In this document: positions 1 through 12,420 of the stretch, piece by piece | Position numbering within the stretch: position 1 is the first letter of the stretch | Layout: each line of letters begins with the position of its first letter | Source of the DNA: Gymnothorax reevesii | Lineage: Eukaryota > Chordata > Actinopteri > Anguilliformes > Muraenidae | DNA length: 64,000 nt | Direction of reading: 5' to 3' | Assembly: GCA_029721435.1 (NCBI GenBank) | Contig: CM056583.1 | Location: 59,052,120-59,116,119 of the forward strand | Notes under the pieces: generated by a model | Told to the model about the DNA's origin: nothing | What the model saw: the letters and a program-made list of their open reading frames with translations, nothing else | The model's database searches: none | Position numbers and translations under genes: made by a program

Positions 1-100
1 TTTATATCCAAGGTAATTATTGAAGATCAAAGCATGTGATGACCCAGGTATTATTGGGTATTAGATATTTGTACTGTTCGTTATCAAAATATTTTTTCAG

Positions 101-530
101 CGGGTTCGAGCCCTAGTCGTACCAACCAGCAATGGTCGATAGCTTTTTCAGAGTAGCGCACGATTGGCCATCGTGCTACAGGGTTTCAAATTGGGAAGGG
201 ACTGCCGGGAAGGGAAATAAAGAAACAGCTTTGTTTGTTGCTCAAGCGCCTCCTGTTGGCCAGACGGTTGCTCGTCAGGAAGATTCTAAGTCTGTTCGCT
301 CTGAACTTGCGAAGATTCAACTAATGAATCTATAAGAAGCAGTGGCTGACAGGCACGAGCTTCGGAGGAGAGCCGTGAACTGTCCTCACTCTCCTGAATT
401 GGCAGCAAGGGGTCGCATATGAGCAAGACTTGTACATAGTTCACCAATTGGGTATTCCAGATTCGGGTGGGATTGGAGATGCCAAATTTAATAAAAAATA
501 AATAAATGAAATAAAAAAAGTATATATTAC
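101..530 (+). repeat. tRNA-derived SINE (5' end uncertain)
   Basis: An RNA polymerase III B-box match, GGTTCGAGCCC, lies at 103-113. It is followed by about 370 bases of non-coding body and an A/T-rich tail (runs of AATAAATAAATG type, 488-530). This order is that of a tRNA-derived SINE copied by a LINE. I do not see a convincing A box upstream, so the copy is probably 5'-truncated or degraded. The 67-codon reading frame inside it is not a gene. Confidence 0.55.
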
Positions 531-3500
531 TCTTATATACTCTTGCATCAGTAGAGTTGCAAGACTTTGCAAGTTGCAAGAAAACTCTTAATTTGAATCA
601 AATGTCTGCAACCCTGTTCCTGGCGATCAACCATCCAGAAAATTTCCACTCTAACTAGTGCAAAGCACAACTCCTTTCCCAGTTAGAGGACTTGATGAGC
701 TGCTAATTAGGTACGTCACGTGCTGAATTAGGGTTGGAGTAAAAACCTACTGGATGATAGCTCTTCAGGAACAGGGTTGACTACCGCTGGTGTAAAATGA
801 GACATATCATTCTTGCTCTCTCAACAGGAGTCAATTAAAGAAGAAATTATCACTATGGTTTTTAACCCCCTTGGTGATTCTAGCTGATGGGGTACTGTTG
901 TCCCCTCTGCCATCTTTCCATCCGTCCACCTGACGGTCTGTCTGTTTGTCTTTCTAATCACTTGTTACCCCTCTAGCTGCTGAACTGTTGTTGGGACAGC
1001 CCTCAAATTTAAACGGGTTATGCACATTGGGTGTCTCCAAAAGCCTACTTAATGTCAAGGTCATTGGTCCAATTTTGACCTCATTTTTTTGTTGGCCAAA
1101 GGTTGGCCACACCCACCATTAAGGCATGCAGAGGGGGTATATAGCATCAAGTACGATCCAGTTTTAAATACAATTTGCATCAGCATGGTCAGATAGTGGT
1201 CAGTCCCGAATCAGAATGCCAAAGTATCATTTATCTCCACGGCTGTTTCATGTCTCTAATGTAGATATTCTATCCCACTTGCTAGAAGTGTCATTTTAAA
1301 ATTATGACTGACATAAGATACATTTATAATGTAATTGAACTTTGGCACAGTCATGGCAGAATTGTCATTGCATTCCAGTGGTGCAGCGCTCCAAAGATGA
1401 GGCAGTCACAGGGCTTTACGACCACTGGTGCCAAAACACAATTGCATGAGCATAGTCATAACACAAATGCACAAACACCATCATATCAATTTGTACATTA
1501 CACTAATCCAAAACACAAAAGCACCATAATGTGCAGTAACACATGAACTGGGCTCAAAAAAGTTTTGATGATTTTATGAATGTAAGATGGTGTATATACC
1601 TGAGGTTGATTGCTTGAAATCTTATGACATGAGACAACAGTTCTGGATGGAATGGTTTTTGAAAAAAGAAAATCCTATTAAGAAAGTAAGCCCATGAATC
1701 TGTTTTTTTGGAGCATTTTTCAGATTATTTTATTTCATAGAGGATAGCCAGCACAACGCCACCCCTAAATTTCCTGGCAAGCATTTGTTTTACTGGAATG
1801 AACTGTCTTATGGCCTGCTGCTGCATGGTGGTATGCTGGTCCACTTGAGGGCATTCTAAATAGGCCTACTTATTTTCTCAAGGACTTAATTCAATTAAAA
1901 TATTTTTTACCTATTGGAACGTATGTTTCCTGCAGTGGATTGGCTCACTGCCCTCTGTGTATCCCTGTCTCTTGACCATCAAATTCCAGGGTAGGCCTCA
2001 GCCCCCCCCAACCCTGACCAAGAATCAGTAGATTAGATAAATTCTGGTTGACTGACATTTATAAAATGAATTTGTTATATTTATAGTTCTTTATCCGTTT
2101 ATGCTAATTACTCTTTCCATAATTAATTGACAGGAAAATTGTGAATGTTAAATAACTACCTCAGGCTGAAAGCTCATTTTTCACTTTCCAGATCATTATG
2201 GCAGATTTCCCCATGGTTGGAGATTTCAAAATGAAATTGAGTAATTTCCTCTTGAACATCCTCCGCAGAGATAGATATGCAGTGGTGCAAAAATAAATTA
2301 GAGACTGGAAAAACTCTGCAAGGTTTTAAAGCATGAATCATGACATCTCGTATTGTGAAACTTCATGCTTAAATGTGGAATTATAAGAAGTACAGATTAG
2401 CAGAGGGAACTTTTCTAGCCCTGTCCCTTCCACGCACTCAAAACGGCCTATACAGCATTCAATTGCGTAATTTGCTGCTGTCTGCCGCAGATAACAAGGT
2501 ACATGCTGAATATGACGATGTGCTATATGGTCTTAAGATTTTCCGTCAGTAGAACTGAGTCTTATCCCTTTTCAAAAACAATTGGAAAAAAAAAAAACAG
2601 CCCTAGACCAAACAGTGTCCTCATACTATTAGCCATGTAGTGTACTTAAACTGCTTTACTTTCAATGCTCAGCCGATTTTTGCTTAGCTAATAGGGAGAG
2701 GGTGCTCGCTTAGTGGTACAGTTAGGGTCTTTACCAGTGCTGTGTGCATATCATGATAATCTATGTTATAACTGTTCAAGCAGAACATACTGTATCTGTG
2801 AACTTATTTGTGTAGAAGTGTCTTCTGAGCTAATGTAGTCTCCCTTGCTCCTCAGAATTTAAGGTTTTCCACAGCACAAAGAGCATTCTCTTTGGTTATA
2901 ATCTGCATGAGTTATTTGTTTGTTTCTATGTCTGCAGTGGAGCTGGGCCGAAATATGCCCCCTGACAGCTTACAAGGGGACTGGAATATTTGGTTCATTT
3001 AAAGTACTTTTATATTGAAATGCTGTATCTGCATAGTTCAGCAAAGGTGAATCAGTGGACTGCATGTCAGTGCTGGCCACCTTAATTTGTCTTCAAGGTC
3101 GTTTATGTTATGAAAATGATGTTCAGATTAGATTGTGAGTTTTGGGAAAATCTGATGTATATGTTGCAGGACGAATTGAGAGGGCCCGTACGAACACATT
3201 TTTTGGTGTCTATACCCTTCAGAGTGTTCGCAGGGGACAGAGAGTGCCCAAGCTAAGAGTGAAAGCCACGGTGCCAGCTGAAATGGTGATATTGTGCTGT
3301 CAATAACTATTTGGCCTGTAAAACTGCACAAAAAAGGCCCCAATTTCTACATGGATGTTGTGATATGGATGTAAATACACCAAAATTAAAAGTGACCATT
3401 TTTACTGTGGCTTAATATTTAGTCTTGCTCCTAAGTGCCCGAGCCCCACTCACAATATTACTAACTACAGTCATAGATCTAGACTGGTAGGGCAATAATT

Positions 3501-4677
3501 AATGTCATAGGGTAATAATGGGATAAGCTGGCTTGTCCTGCTGTTGCTACATCTCTCTGGAAACCACTCCTGGTCCGACCAAGCACCTGAAAACCACAAA
3601 AATAGGCAGACTATGGGTGCATATTATTGGTGGGGCACATGCAGTGAATAGGTGTCACAGACTTAGTGGAGTCGGAGGAGTCAGGTCTGACCTCTACTCT
3701 GATGTTGGCATGAAGGATAACAGCAGAAGATCTATATGTTTGGTCAAGCTCGGGTTGGGAAACTTGGCGATTATATCTGGATTAAAATATAAGTTAAAAG
3801 GGGGGCCTCTGGTCTTGTTTCAGAATGCGGTTAATATTCTGATTATGCTCGGTGCAACAGCTGCATGGTCTGCTGTATCAGCACGGATAGCAGTTTATTT
3901 CACTCTAATCATGTGTAGAGAATATCATCCTTACACACAGGCATACAAAAATAGACATATGAAATCCACTCAATTCAAGCTAGTTGGTTTTAAATCATTA
4001 ACATGATTTACATAAGGTTATCTCCCTTAAATGGAGACTGATCTTGCTTTTCATTTATAATTCCCGTTCTTATGTCAATTAGTTTGAACTGAAAATTTTT
4101 ATTATGTGAACCTTGTTATGGGGAAGCATGATTAATGCCACCATGACAAGAAATGTAAATTGTTCCCACATAAGCAATTTAGCTACTGAATTATCTAGTG
4201 GAATCATTCAAATGTTAATGTCCATTTACAATTACAGCCTGGCAAAGTGCCCATTCCTGACTGTAGAGCATTTGTAACATGACCACATTTACCGTCTTGA
4301 GCTGACTGGGATGATAGGATCTCTGAATGAATTGATCTTTAGATAGAGAGATAATTTCATTGGTTGAACTCAAAATCCCAATGTGTCTCATTTCCCAACT
4401 GTAGCCTATTCAGTGCATTTTATTTGAACTAGCTCAGAAGCATTGACATCAGTAAGTGAATCTAAATTGTTCCTTTTCAGGAGTTTTTTATTCTTTTCCA
4501 TTTTTACAGTCCTGCCTTTATTGAAAATTGCATAAATTGATATTTTTAACCATTTCAGTACAAATGGGGCACATACTATATATTTCCCACAATAGTTACA
4601 AATATCCATTTGGGACATACGTATGAGTCCCAGAAACCCAGGTCTATTCCATATTGTAGTCAAAAAAATTACATATA
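531..4677. other. Non-coding stretch, no gene recognised
   Basis: AT-rich sequence with no frame resembling a known protein. A short run at about 905-955 of the type CCATCCGTCCACCTGACGGTCTGTCTG is the GACGGA/CAGACAGA module that also marks dispersed repeats at 54.9, 60.97 and 61.87 kb. It probably lies in an upstream intron of the kcnn2-like gene. The 157-codon frame at 3533-4006 has no recognisable domain. Confidence 0.5.
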
Positions 4678-4679
4678 TA

Positions 4680-5230
4680 CAGTACCAGTCTAAAGTTTGG
4701 ACACACTCTGCTAATGTTACGGCACTCTGTTTTTAGAGAAATTTTACCAGCTTAACTTTTCTATATAATCTCAAGACAGTCAGATGTTAAAAGAAAATAA
4801 TTTACTGGTTTGGATAGTGTCCAAAATTTTAGAGTTGTCAAGGAAGCCATTTTTGGCAAAGTAAGCAGACAAACAAGCTATTTACATTTTCCAACAGCCA
4901 AATTGAAGACAAACTGTTTTGGATTTATTGGGCAAAAAAGTTGAAGAAAAGCAAACCGCTAGTGCAGTACATCTTCAGGAACTTAGACGACCGCTAAGCA
5001 GCAAACTCATTACAGCCATATTACTGCTCCCGTAAAAAAAAATGTAAGTATGCCCTGCAAATATTAATATTATTTATGATATTATATGAAATATGATAGC
5101 AAATGCTGGTCAGTTTGATGGATTTTAGAATTAGATCTTTTTTGAAAAAAGTATGTGGTGCATATTTCTTTATTTAACGTGTCTTGTTAGAAAAAATGTG
5201 ATTCTGTCCAAACTTTTGACTGGTTCTATA
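4680..5230. mobile_element. Non-autonomous Tc1/mariner-type element
   Basis: The left end CAGTACCAGTCTAAAGTTTG and the right end CAAACTTTTGACTGGTTCTA are inverted copies about 550 bp apart in a TA-rich context. Ends of the type CAGTACCAGTCAAAAGTTTGGACAC are common on teleost Tc1/mariner elements. The interior has no intact transposase frame, so this is a deleted or decayed copy. Confidence 0.65.
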
Positions 5231-5254
5231 TATATATCCAGTGGGAAACTCAGA

Positions 5255-5575
5255 TTATTAACCTCCGCCGAGGAGGTATATGTTTTCGGTGTCGTTTGTT
5301 TGTTGGTTTTTTTGTCTACAACATAACTCAAAAACTTATGGCCGGATTTTGAGGAAATTTTCAGGGTAGGTGGGTATCAACTCAAGGAAGAGGTGATTAA
5401 ATTTTGGCATATCTAGGCCAAAGTACTGCTGAGATATACGCCAAAGTTCAAGATTTCAAGTCTTTCCAATGGGCCGAAGTTCCATTCGCCGTGCTTTTGG
5501 CTTTGCTGCCCCCTGGCAGAGGTTCTGCGCTCTCTGAGTGCTTTTCTAGTTTTTACTGTATTCCATATTGAAAGG
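5255..5575. repeat. Dispersed fish repeat (CCGCCGAGGAGGT type)
   Basis: The segment starts with CCTCCGCCGAGGAGGTATATG, continues with a TTTGTTTGTTGG run, and ends near GGTTCTGCGCTCTCTGAGTGC. This arrangement matches a high-copy non-coding repeat familiar from teleost genomes. The transposon class is unknown to me. The 62-codon minus-strand frame across it is fortuitous. Confidence 0.5.
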
Positions 5576-5907
5576 GTTAAAAAGGCCAAATATACCAACA
5601 TGCTTTTACTATTTTGTCTGAAATAGGATCACAGGAGCCCATATGAGCAGGTATTTGCTTTTGTGGGTTTATGTCCATTTCTTTATCATGGTTGCAGCAA
5701 ATGTCTTACGTTTTATTGCATTTTTTTTTTCCCAGAAAATTTATAGAAAACTGTGCGCTTCATGGACATTTGCCTTGTCCTCTGTAAACTAGCACACTAT
5801 AACTAATTCAACACACAGTGGGTTTCCAATTGTTATGTTCAGGTTTTTTTTTTTTTTTTTAAACCAGTATTAACTTATATTGGTTTGCCATTTGCGTTGT
5901 CTTTTAA

Positions 5908-6833
5908 AACCTCTTAAGCCCTGAGCCAAAAATGACGGATCAAAAATGACGTGCCCAAAATGATTATTTAGTGTACAATTAAAGCAAAAATACTAAAAAC
6001 AAATCAGTTCAGTGTTGATATTGTTGTGCTCTTTGAGTAAATATGCGTAGTGGCACATGGACTCTCAGTTAGACGCAAGGGGAACGCAAGGCTCTATCTC
6101 AGGGTGGGTTTATGCGATTACAGTGGTTGAGGGTTTGTTGGAAACATCAGAGCCCATAGAATCAAATGGTCACCCCCAAAATCAAATTGACAACATCACA
6201 AGCCAATCACGGAGAAGAAAATACATTGAGTGCAAGGGGAATGCTCAGGATCTGAACTCATTGGAAGCAGTGCCCCTGCAAAAAACATGCATGGAGACTG
6301 GAAGATGTAGTTTCAATATAGCGCGGACACGTCAGACAAACAATAGCCAGTGGAGATTTACCCTCAAACACAATTTTTTATTACAAAATATCAAAGGTAA
6401 GAAAAAAGTTTTGCTCATCGCTGTAGAATGTAAAGTGTCTTTCTGCTGTTCTTTGAGTGTTGTGTCAATTTAAAAAGATGTTTGCTGTTCTTTGAGTGTG
6501 GTGTCAGTTTAAAATGGCTAGGCTTATATAGTTGGATTCTTTGGACTTTGCTCTTTCATTTGATGTATTGTTTCTACGCCAAGCACAAATTTCATAGAAA
6601 CGCAGTGATTGAGCACTGATGATAATTTATTTAATGTGTTGCTACATTCCTATTTACTTGCTTCATGCTTGAATTGCGTTCAGTTGAGGTAAAAATGGTC
6701 ATCATGAGCTTTTCGCTAAGTTTCTTCCCGTTAAGAATATATGCCACATGATGATGCTGCTATTAGGAAACATGCTGTATTTATGATGTTTATCGATTGC
6801 CCCCAGTACCAGGGGTGTTCAGGTTTAAGAGGT
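5908..6833. mobile_element. Inverted-repeat element with AACCTCTTAA ends
   Basis: AACCTCTTAAGCCCTGA on the left mirrors TTCAGGTTTAAGAGGTT on the right, about 925 bp apart. The first ten bases match perfectly and the next seven loosely. The interior holds a 138-codon + strand frame (6057-6473) with no recognisable domain, which I treat as spurious. The class is uncertain; a non-autonomous DNA transposon is the simplest reading. Confidence 0.45.
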
Positions 6834-7194
6834 TACATCTTAATATTAATTATACAATTATTAATTTATTTTACTGGTTAAGTGTCTGTTGTTTGAGCAA
6901 TTAGAACCGAATTCATTAAAGTCATCAGAGAAAGTCCATTAAGCTAATCTTTTTCTATAGGAAAGGAACGCTACCAAAAATGACTGCATTAGCTGATCTG
7001 ACAGATTAAATTCCCTGTGCTGTGAAAATGGAGATTTTATTCTTCTTGGCAAGCGTAGCTATTACTGAAATAATGTGGCCTTAAGAGGGCAAATCAACAA
7101 TTCATCAACAATAAAAGTGTCTAATTAGCAGCAGTTTTCAAGAGTGCTTCAGCTCTGAGGTTACAGTAATGAATGGAATGCAAGTGGGCATACA

Positions 7195-7470
7195 GTGTGT
7201 CCTCAGTAAGCCAGCTCTCAATGTATCCCCAGTAAACGAGCTCTCACTGTATCCCCAGTTAACCAGCTCATGCTGAATCCCCAGTTAACCAGCTCTCACT
7301 GTGTCCCCATTAAAACAGCACTCAGTGCATCCCCAGGTAGTAAGCCTGCAAGTTATTTGTCACCAGTAAACCAGGTCTCATGGAATACGCAGTAAGCGAG
7401 CCCCTTCTGCATCCTCAGAAAAGCAGAACTCAGTGGATGCCTAGTGAACCAGCACATAGCTGGTGAGCTC
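7195..7470 (+). repeat. Degenerate ~30-bp minisatellite
   Basis: About eight or nine imperfect units follow the pattern CCCCAGTAAACCAGCTCTCACTGTAT, with drift in both length and sequence. The units degrade toward the right. The block lies in non-coding DNA upstream of the kcnn2 exons. Confidence 0.7.
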
Positions 7471-7818
7471 ATGAGGACGTGCATATTCCCAGTTGGGATG
7501 CAGAAAAGAAGGACCGGGGTGGGGTGGGGGTTGGTGAAATCAGACTATTTGGGCAAGACTGAGGCGGTGAGTGCTGGTGGAGACCGAACATGGGGCCAAG
7601 GTGCAACAGCAAAAGCAATCACACAGAAAAGTATCTTGGATATCGTAACGTAAAGCTGTATTGTTGTTTGACAATAATTTTTAACATTTTTCCTTTTTAT
7701 GAATATGAATAAGTTGAATAAGGCTTGTTATTGACAGCATACAATACAGGCCAAAATATTAGAAAACCCTGCATTTTTCAGAATTTGCCTGGTTTTTCTG
7801 AACATTAATTATATTTTC

Positions 7819-7836
7819 AGCAGCAGCAGCAGCAGC
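7819..7836 (+). repeat. CAG trinucleotide run followed by poly(A)
   Basis: Five to six consecutive CAG triplets directly precede a run of about 17 A. The run is non-coding; the surrounding 7740-7875 sequence looks like worn transposon debris. Confidence 0.8.
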
Positions 7837-8258
7837 AAAAAAAAAAAAAAAAACAGAATAACAAAGAAACACTTACAGCGCCCCCCATAATTATTGGCAC
7901 CCCTGTTTAAGATGTGTTAAAAGCCTTAAAATAAATTCAATTTTTATTGCAGAAGCATACTCTCACACTGAAAATTGTAGAAAAATGTAACCTTCAACTC
8001 AAGTGAATTTTAAGGGAAGAAAAAATCCTTGACGAAGAAATAATTATTTTTCATAAAATCACCTGTTACACAATTATTGGCACCCCTAACAATTCCTAGG
8101 AAATAAATGTGATTGAAGTATTTCTGTCATTTCTACAGTAGTTCACAAAGTTGATCAGAGTATCTAGGAACATTTAATTAGTAAATCATCACTTCCTGTT
8201 TCCATGGGGTATAAATATGACGTGACACTGAGGCCATTTTTCTTATCCACTCTTCAAC

Positions 8259-9195
8259 ATGGGAAAGACAAAGGAACACACCATTCAAGTAAGGCAGATG
8301 TGTGTCGACCCTCACAACTCCAAAACAACCATCAGTCGCTATCTACATGCCAACAAGCTGTTTGGGAGGCATGCATGGAAAAAACCTTTTCTCACTCACA
8401 ATCATAGATGCAAACGTCTGGAGTTCACTAAGCGGTACTGGGACTTCAACTGGGACCGTGTGCTTTGGTCAGATGAGACCAATATGGAGCTTTTTGGCAA
8501 CAAACACTCGAAGTGGGTCTGGCAGAACACAAAAGATGAGTATGCAGGAAAGCACCTCATGCCCACTGTGAAGTATGGGGGAGAATTGGTGATGTGGTGG
8601 GCCTGTTTCTCTTCCAGAGGCCCTGGGAACCTTGTTAGAGTGCATGGCATAATAAACCCTTTGAAATACCCGGACATATAAAATCTAAATCTGGTGGCCT
8701 CTGCCTGAAAGCTGAAGATGGGTCATCACTGGGTCTTTCAGCAAGATAATGACCCTAAACATGTGGCCAAATCTACCATAAATGGTTCACCAGACACAGA
8801 ATCAAGCTTTTCCCGTGGCCATCTCAGTCCCCAGACCTCAACCCCATGTGAAACCAGCCAGCATTGACGTTCTTATTTTCAGACAGAAAAGGTCTGTCTG
8901 AAAATAAGAACATCAATGCTAGTTGGTTACCACAGACAGTATGAACTTTTTTGGATTACCCATTTGACACCTGTGGAGTGAGCTGAAGAGGGGAGTGCAG
9001 AGGAGAGGACCCAGGTCACTGGATGATTTAGAGAGATTGTGCAAAGAGGAATGGTTGAAGATCCCTCTTTCTGTATTCTCCCATCTTGTGAAACATGATA
9101 TGAGAAGATTAGGTGCTGTTTTGTTGGCAAAGGGGGTTGTGCAAAGTATTAACATCAGGGGTGCTAATAATTGTGGCACACATGATTTGATGTAA
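8259..9195 (+). pseudogene. Tc1-like transposase, broken
   Basis: The frame starts MGKTKEHTIQ at 8259. Most of the paired-type helix-turn-helix region seems deleted, because the sequence jumps from the start to DPHNSKTTISRYLHANKLFG within a few residues. The catalytic region follows: VLWSDETNMELFG contains the second-box aspartate context, and the frame stops at 8681. In other frames GHHWVFQQDNDPKHVAKST carries the conserved DNDPKH block (about 8715-8775), and ELKRGVQRRGPRSLDDLERL begins the C-terminal tail (about 8978-9190). A hairpin insertion separates the SPDLNP-type motif from that tail. In life the enzyme cuts and pastes the element at TA sites. Stops, frameshifts, the N-terminal deletion and the insertion show it is dead. 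Confidence 0.85.
8852..8928. repeat. Hairpin inserted in the Tc1 transposase
   Basis: Two ~36-base arms, AACCAGCCAGCATTGACGTT... and its near-perfect reverse complement, flank a five-base loop at 8888-8892. Only three or so mismatches separate the arms. The hairpin sits exactly where a Tc1 transposase would continue from SPDLNP into the ..LWSELK tail, so it is secondary to the transposon. Confidence 0.85.
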
Positions 9196-9373
9196 AAGAA
9201 TTATTTGTTAAAGTGGGATTTTTTTTCCCACTGAATAAATGCACTTGAATTAAAGGTTAGATTTTCCTTTTTTTCATTGTGGTCCAATATGATTTAGAAA
9301 AAAAAACTGAATTTATTAGAAGCTAAAGAACGCATCTTAACCAGGGGTGCCAATAATTATGTAGGGCGCTGTA

Positions 9374-9905
9374 ACCTGGGCATCCTTTCCTGCAGTTTTA
9401 GGAGAGAACTTCCTGGTGACTCATGTCAGGCTGTCATGAGTTCCTTCATAAGCTCTTTTGCACTTGATGGGCGCCCTTCTCTAACTGTCCAGTAAAGTTC
9501 ATCCCACAGCAACTCAAGTTGAATTTCAAGATATACAGTTGTTGGCAAGCAATATTTTTAATCAGTACAAGTGTCCCTTTGGCATTTTGTGTGCCTTTTG
9601 TGCTTAAAATTAGCCTTAAGATGACAAAAACTTGCCAAATTCTGAAAAATGCATGGTGCATTTTTTTTTAACTCATTACTAGCCCTAGATTGCCCCATCT
9701 CAACTTTTTTGGGAATGCTTTGCCAGTCCGAATGGTAGGAATGGATGTGTATTTTCAAACAAAATGAAGTTGATCAGGCGAGTAATTGTTTTCATATGGT
9801 CTACAATGAAATACAAGTCAAAGTAAATTCATAAATTGCTGCTTTGTGTTTTTATAACCTTTTTCAAAACAGTCCCAACTTTTTCCACGGTGGGGTTTTA
9901 TATGG
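9374..9905. mobile_element. Probable decayed Tc1-like debris
   Basis: Sequence after the TA duplication includes stretches such as CCCATCTCAACTTTTTTGGGAATGC and AGTCCCAACTTTTTCCAC, which resemble the 3' ends of other fish Tc1-like families. No frame is readable and the ends cannot be fixed. Confidence 0.35.
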
Positions 9906-10079
9906 GTCAATGATGTCACATGCAGGTTTTTGTGTCCGAGTGCACTACTTTGGTTTAAAATAATTTTAAATGATTCATTATAAGCATCATTTTATTCTAT
10001 AAAACCCGCTTAATTTGAACATATTTCCTGTTTATCATAAAAATGATGTACTTTTTATGGTTTGCCATCTCAAACCCTC

Positions 10080-10412
10080 AAAATGTCAGGTGGCGCAACT
10101 GTCCAAGCAAGTTAACAAAATGTGAAATTTATTAAATATGTATTAATATAATTTTAAAATTAATATGTGGCATAATTTTATATTGAAAACCTTTCAAATG
10201 AACAAAGTTCAATAGTTTAATTGTTCTTAAAACCAAAATACCCGCCCCCTACAATAAAGAATCCATGAGTTACTTTTAATACCCAGCATAACTACAAAAT
10301 AGTAATGTTTTTGGCAGATTAGACACTCTCAGGTATACTTACTAAAAAAATCGAAAAAGAGGGAAGTGTGTTTTTTTCCAGAAACTTTTGGTTGCGTCAC
10401 CTGACATTTTTT
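10080..10412. mobile_element. Short inverted-repeat element (MITE)
   Basis: AAATGTCAGGTGGCGCAAC at the left mirrors GTTGCGTCACCTGACATTTT at the right with one mismatch, about 330 bp apart. The AT-rich interior is non-coding. The class is not recognised. Confidence 0.65.
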
Positions 10413-11032
10413 GGCTGGTGGAATTGCGAATGGAGTCTAAAACTGTGCTAAAACCTTGTAAATGTTGTGCAACCATTAAGACTTGTTTAAACACACTCTT
10501 ACAACTTCAAATATATGTATTCTGTGCATTTTTAAAGATTTATTTAAAAAAAAAACATTTCTAAAAGGCTTATTTGTCATTGACTCATATGTAAAAATAC
10601 CTTGTAATTTCTCATAATTTATGTGCTGTAAAAAATGCATTTTTTTGTAATGCAATTTTTTTTCTTCTTAAATTGCATGTAAATCATGACTGAGTATAGT
10701 TCAACATTGACATTATAACACCCCAACAACTCATCCTCCACCAGCATATGAACAAGATCATGGAGTGGCTCCAGATTTATTGGCACCTCTTGACTGGAAA
10801 TCCACAAAAAATGCTACAGCAATAATAATATAATCAATAAACTCAGAATATGACAAAGTATATATTAATGTAATAATTTTATAGCATGGCCTTGTTGTTT
10901 TAGAAGTTGGTGTGACCATTCATTTAACTAAAAATTGGGTCTTTTCTTACTCGTTTTGACAAGGTTAAGGTACACATTTGGATGGTAAACCAAAAATGTG
11001 AGAATTCCAGGCACTCAGAAGATAATTATATC

Positions 11033-11200
11033 AAAAAGAAGCAGGAAGAATGAAAAGCCTTTATTATAACATGGCTAAACAGTAAAGTAGGCTGACATGT
11101 TTCTTTTACGCCCTGATGAAGATCGCGTAGGTTGAAACATGTCGGCTTTTATTAACTGTTTAGCCATGTTATAATAAAGGCTTTTTTTTGCTTCTTTTTA
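11033..11200. mobile_element. Foldback MITE
   Basis: The segment is nearly one long hairpin. AAAGCCTTTATTATAACATG GCTAAACAGT on the left pairs with ACTGTTTAGCCATGTTATAATAAAGG on the right. An inner pair, GACATGTTTC and GAAACATGTC, surrounds the core GCCCTGATGAAGATCGCG. Outer flanks AAAAGAAGC/GCTTCTTTT extend the symmetry. It resembles Angel-type foldback elements of fish. Confidence 0.75.
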
Positions 11201-11329
11201 ATCTACTTATTTACTATGAGCCTGAAATTCTCAAATCTTTTTGTTTACTCTTCTATCCCACACTTCCAAGAGCACCAGCTTAACACTTTCGTGCAAACTT
11301 TTTTATCCCATGAGTGGCTAATATCCCTT

Positions 11330-11560
11330 ATAAAAATTTACTGTAGTTAACTACACTTTACTACTGTGAACTATAGTTTGTTACAAATATACTATATTAA
11401 TTGAATATCACTGTTATAGTTTAGCGTAGTAGAGTTTCACTTTTGTGATTTACTTTACCATAACTATAGTTACTATAGTATATCTATAGCTATTCCACAA
11501 AAACACCATAGTTACTATAGAAAACTATAGCATTTTTACTGTAGTATTTTGTGGTTATTT
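11330..11560. repeat. ACTATAGT-rich palindromic repeat
   Basis: The stretch is built from many short palindromes of the type ACTATAGTTACTATAG and TAGTTAACTA. It is non-coding and looks like one end or the body of a dispersed AT-rich MITE family. Confidence 0.5.
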
Positions 11561-11569
11561 TTCATTAGG

Positions 11570-12420
11570 GATCCTTCTTGTATTCACATTTGGATGGATA
11601 TTGGACCATTCCTCTATACAGATCCTTTCAAGATTGATTACATTGTTGAGTTCTCACTTAACCCCTTGCCCTCTTTAATTTATTTTACAGGCTTTTGATC
11701 AGATTGAAGTATGGTAATTGTGATGCAACTGCAGAACACTGATTCTGTTGTCCTGGAACCAATTCTGTGTGGAGTTTGAGGCATGCTTTGGGTGATTGTC
11801 TCAGTGGAATGTCCACCTACAGCCAAGTCTCAGCCTTTGGCAGAGGATGGTCTGCCGTTGTTTCCTGACACTTGGTGGAATCCATTAAGCCATTGATCTT
11901 AACCTGTGAGCCCTGGGCCTGTGGGAATGAAGTGCCATTCTATGCATGTCTCTTTGCTTCGGCACCAGACACACTGATGCTGTAGCTGACAGAAAAATTC
12001 TATTTTTGGTCTCAACCTCAAAATCCATATAGCTCAAAATCCACTCAGGATTGGTTCCGGAAAAATGAAATCAACGTTGTGCAATGGTCATCTAAATTAT
12101 TAGACCTTAATCTCAGGGCTGAACTGAAGAGGGCAGTTGATTAGTGCAAATCCAAAAATGTGACCGATCTTGAAATAATGTGCATGGTCGAAATCCCTTC
12201 AAGTATGGGCCCTAACCTTTTCAAACGGTACAGGAAATGATCCGTGCCACTTTCATTACCAGAGGTGGTTACACCAAGCCTTAAACCAGGGTTACCGTTG
12301 ATATTGAAACCTTAATTTTGAGTTTATTTTTTTCTGTCTTTTTTTAAGTATAATTTTTGGTACATTTCTTGTTAAGGGTGCAAGTAATTCTGTAGCCTAC
12401 TGCATACATACTGAAGTTGT
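11570..12420 (+). mobile_element. Decayed Tc1-like transposon relic
   Basis: Read in broken frames on the + strand, about 12040-12140 gives ...WFRKNEINVVQWSSKLLDLN followed by AELKRAV. This is a worn version of the Tc1 block that leads to SPDLNPIENLWAELK. The right edge near 12370 (AAGGGTGCAAGTAATTCTG) resembles the outer sequence of such elements. The left boundary is unclear. The relic ends just before the kcnn2-like exons. Confidence 0.55.

Larger units (their letters stand above)
7876..9371 (+). mobile_element. Tc1-like DNA transposon with TA target duplication
   Basis: The terminal inverted repeats read CAGCGCCC..CATAATTATTGGCACCCCTG..TTAAGATG on both sides, and TA dinucleotides flank the element (7874-7875 and 9372-9373). 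Length is about 1.5 kb, normal for Tc1. The + strand interior encodes a recognisable but broken Tc1 transposase. A separate ~125-bp segment containing a large hairpin interrupts it near 8850-8970. The copy cannot make a functional enzyme. Confidence 0.9.

Noticed and set aside
101..120. tRNA gene
   Set aside because: Only a B box is visible. There is no cloverleaf or A box, and a long body plus A/T tail follow, so it is a SINE.
3533..4006. 157-codon frame as a gene
   Set aside because: Composition and motifs do not resemble any family I know; no splice context.
6057..6473. 138-codon frame as a gene
   Set aside because: No known motif, and it sits inside an inverted-repeat element without splice or promoter context.
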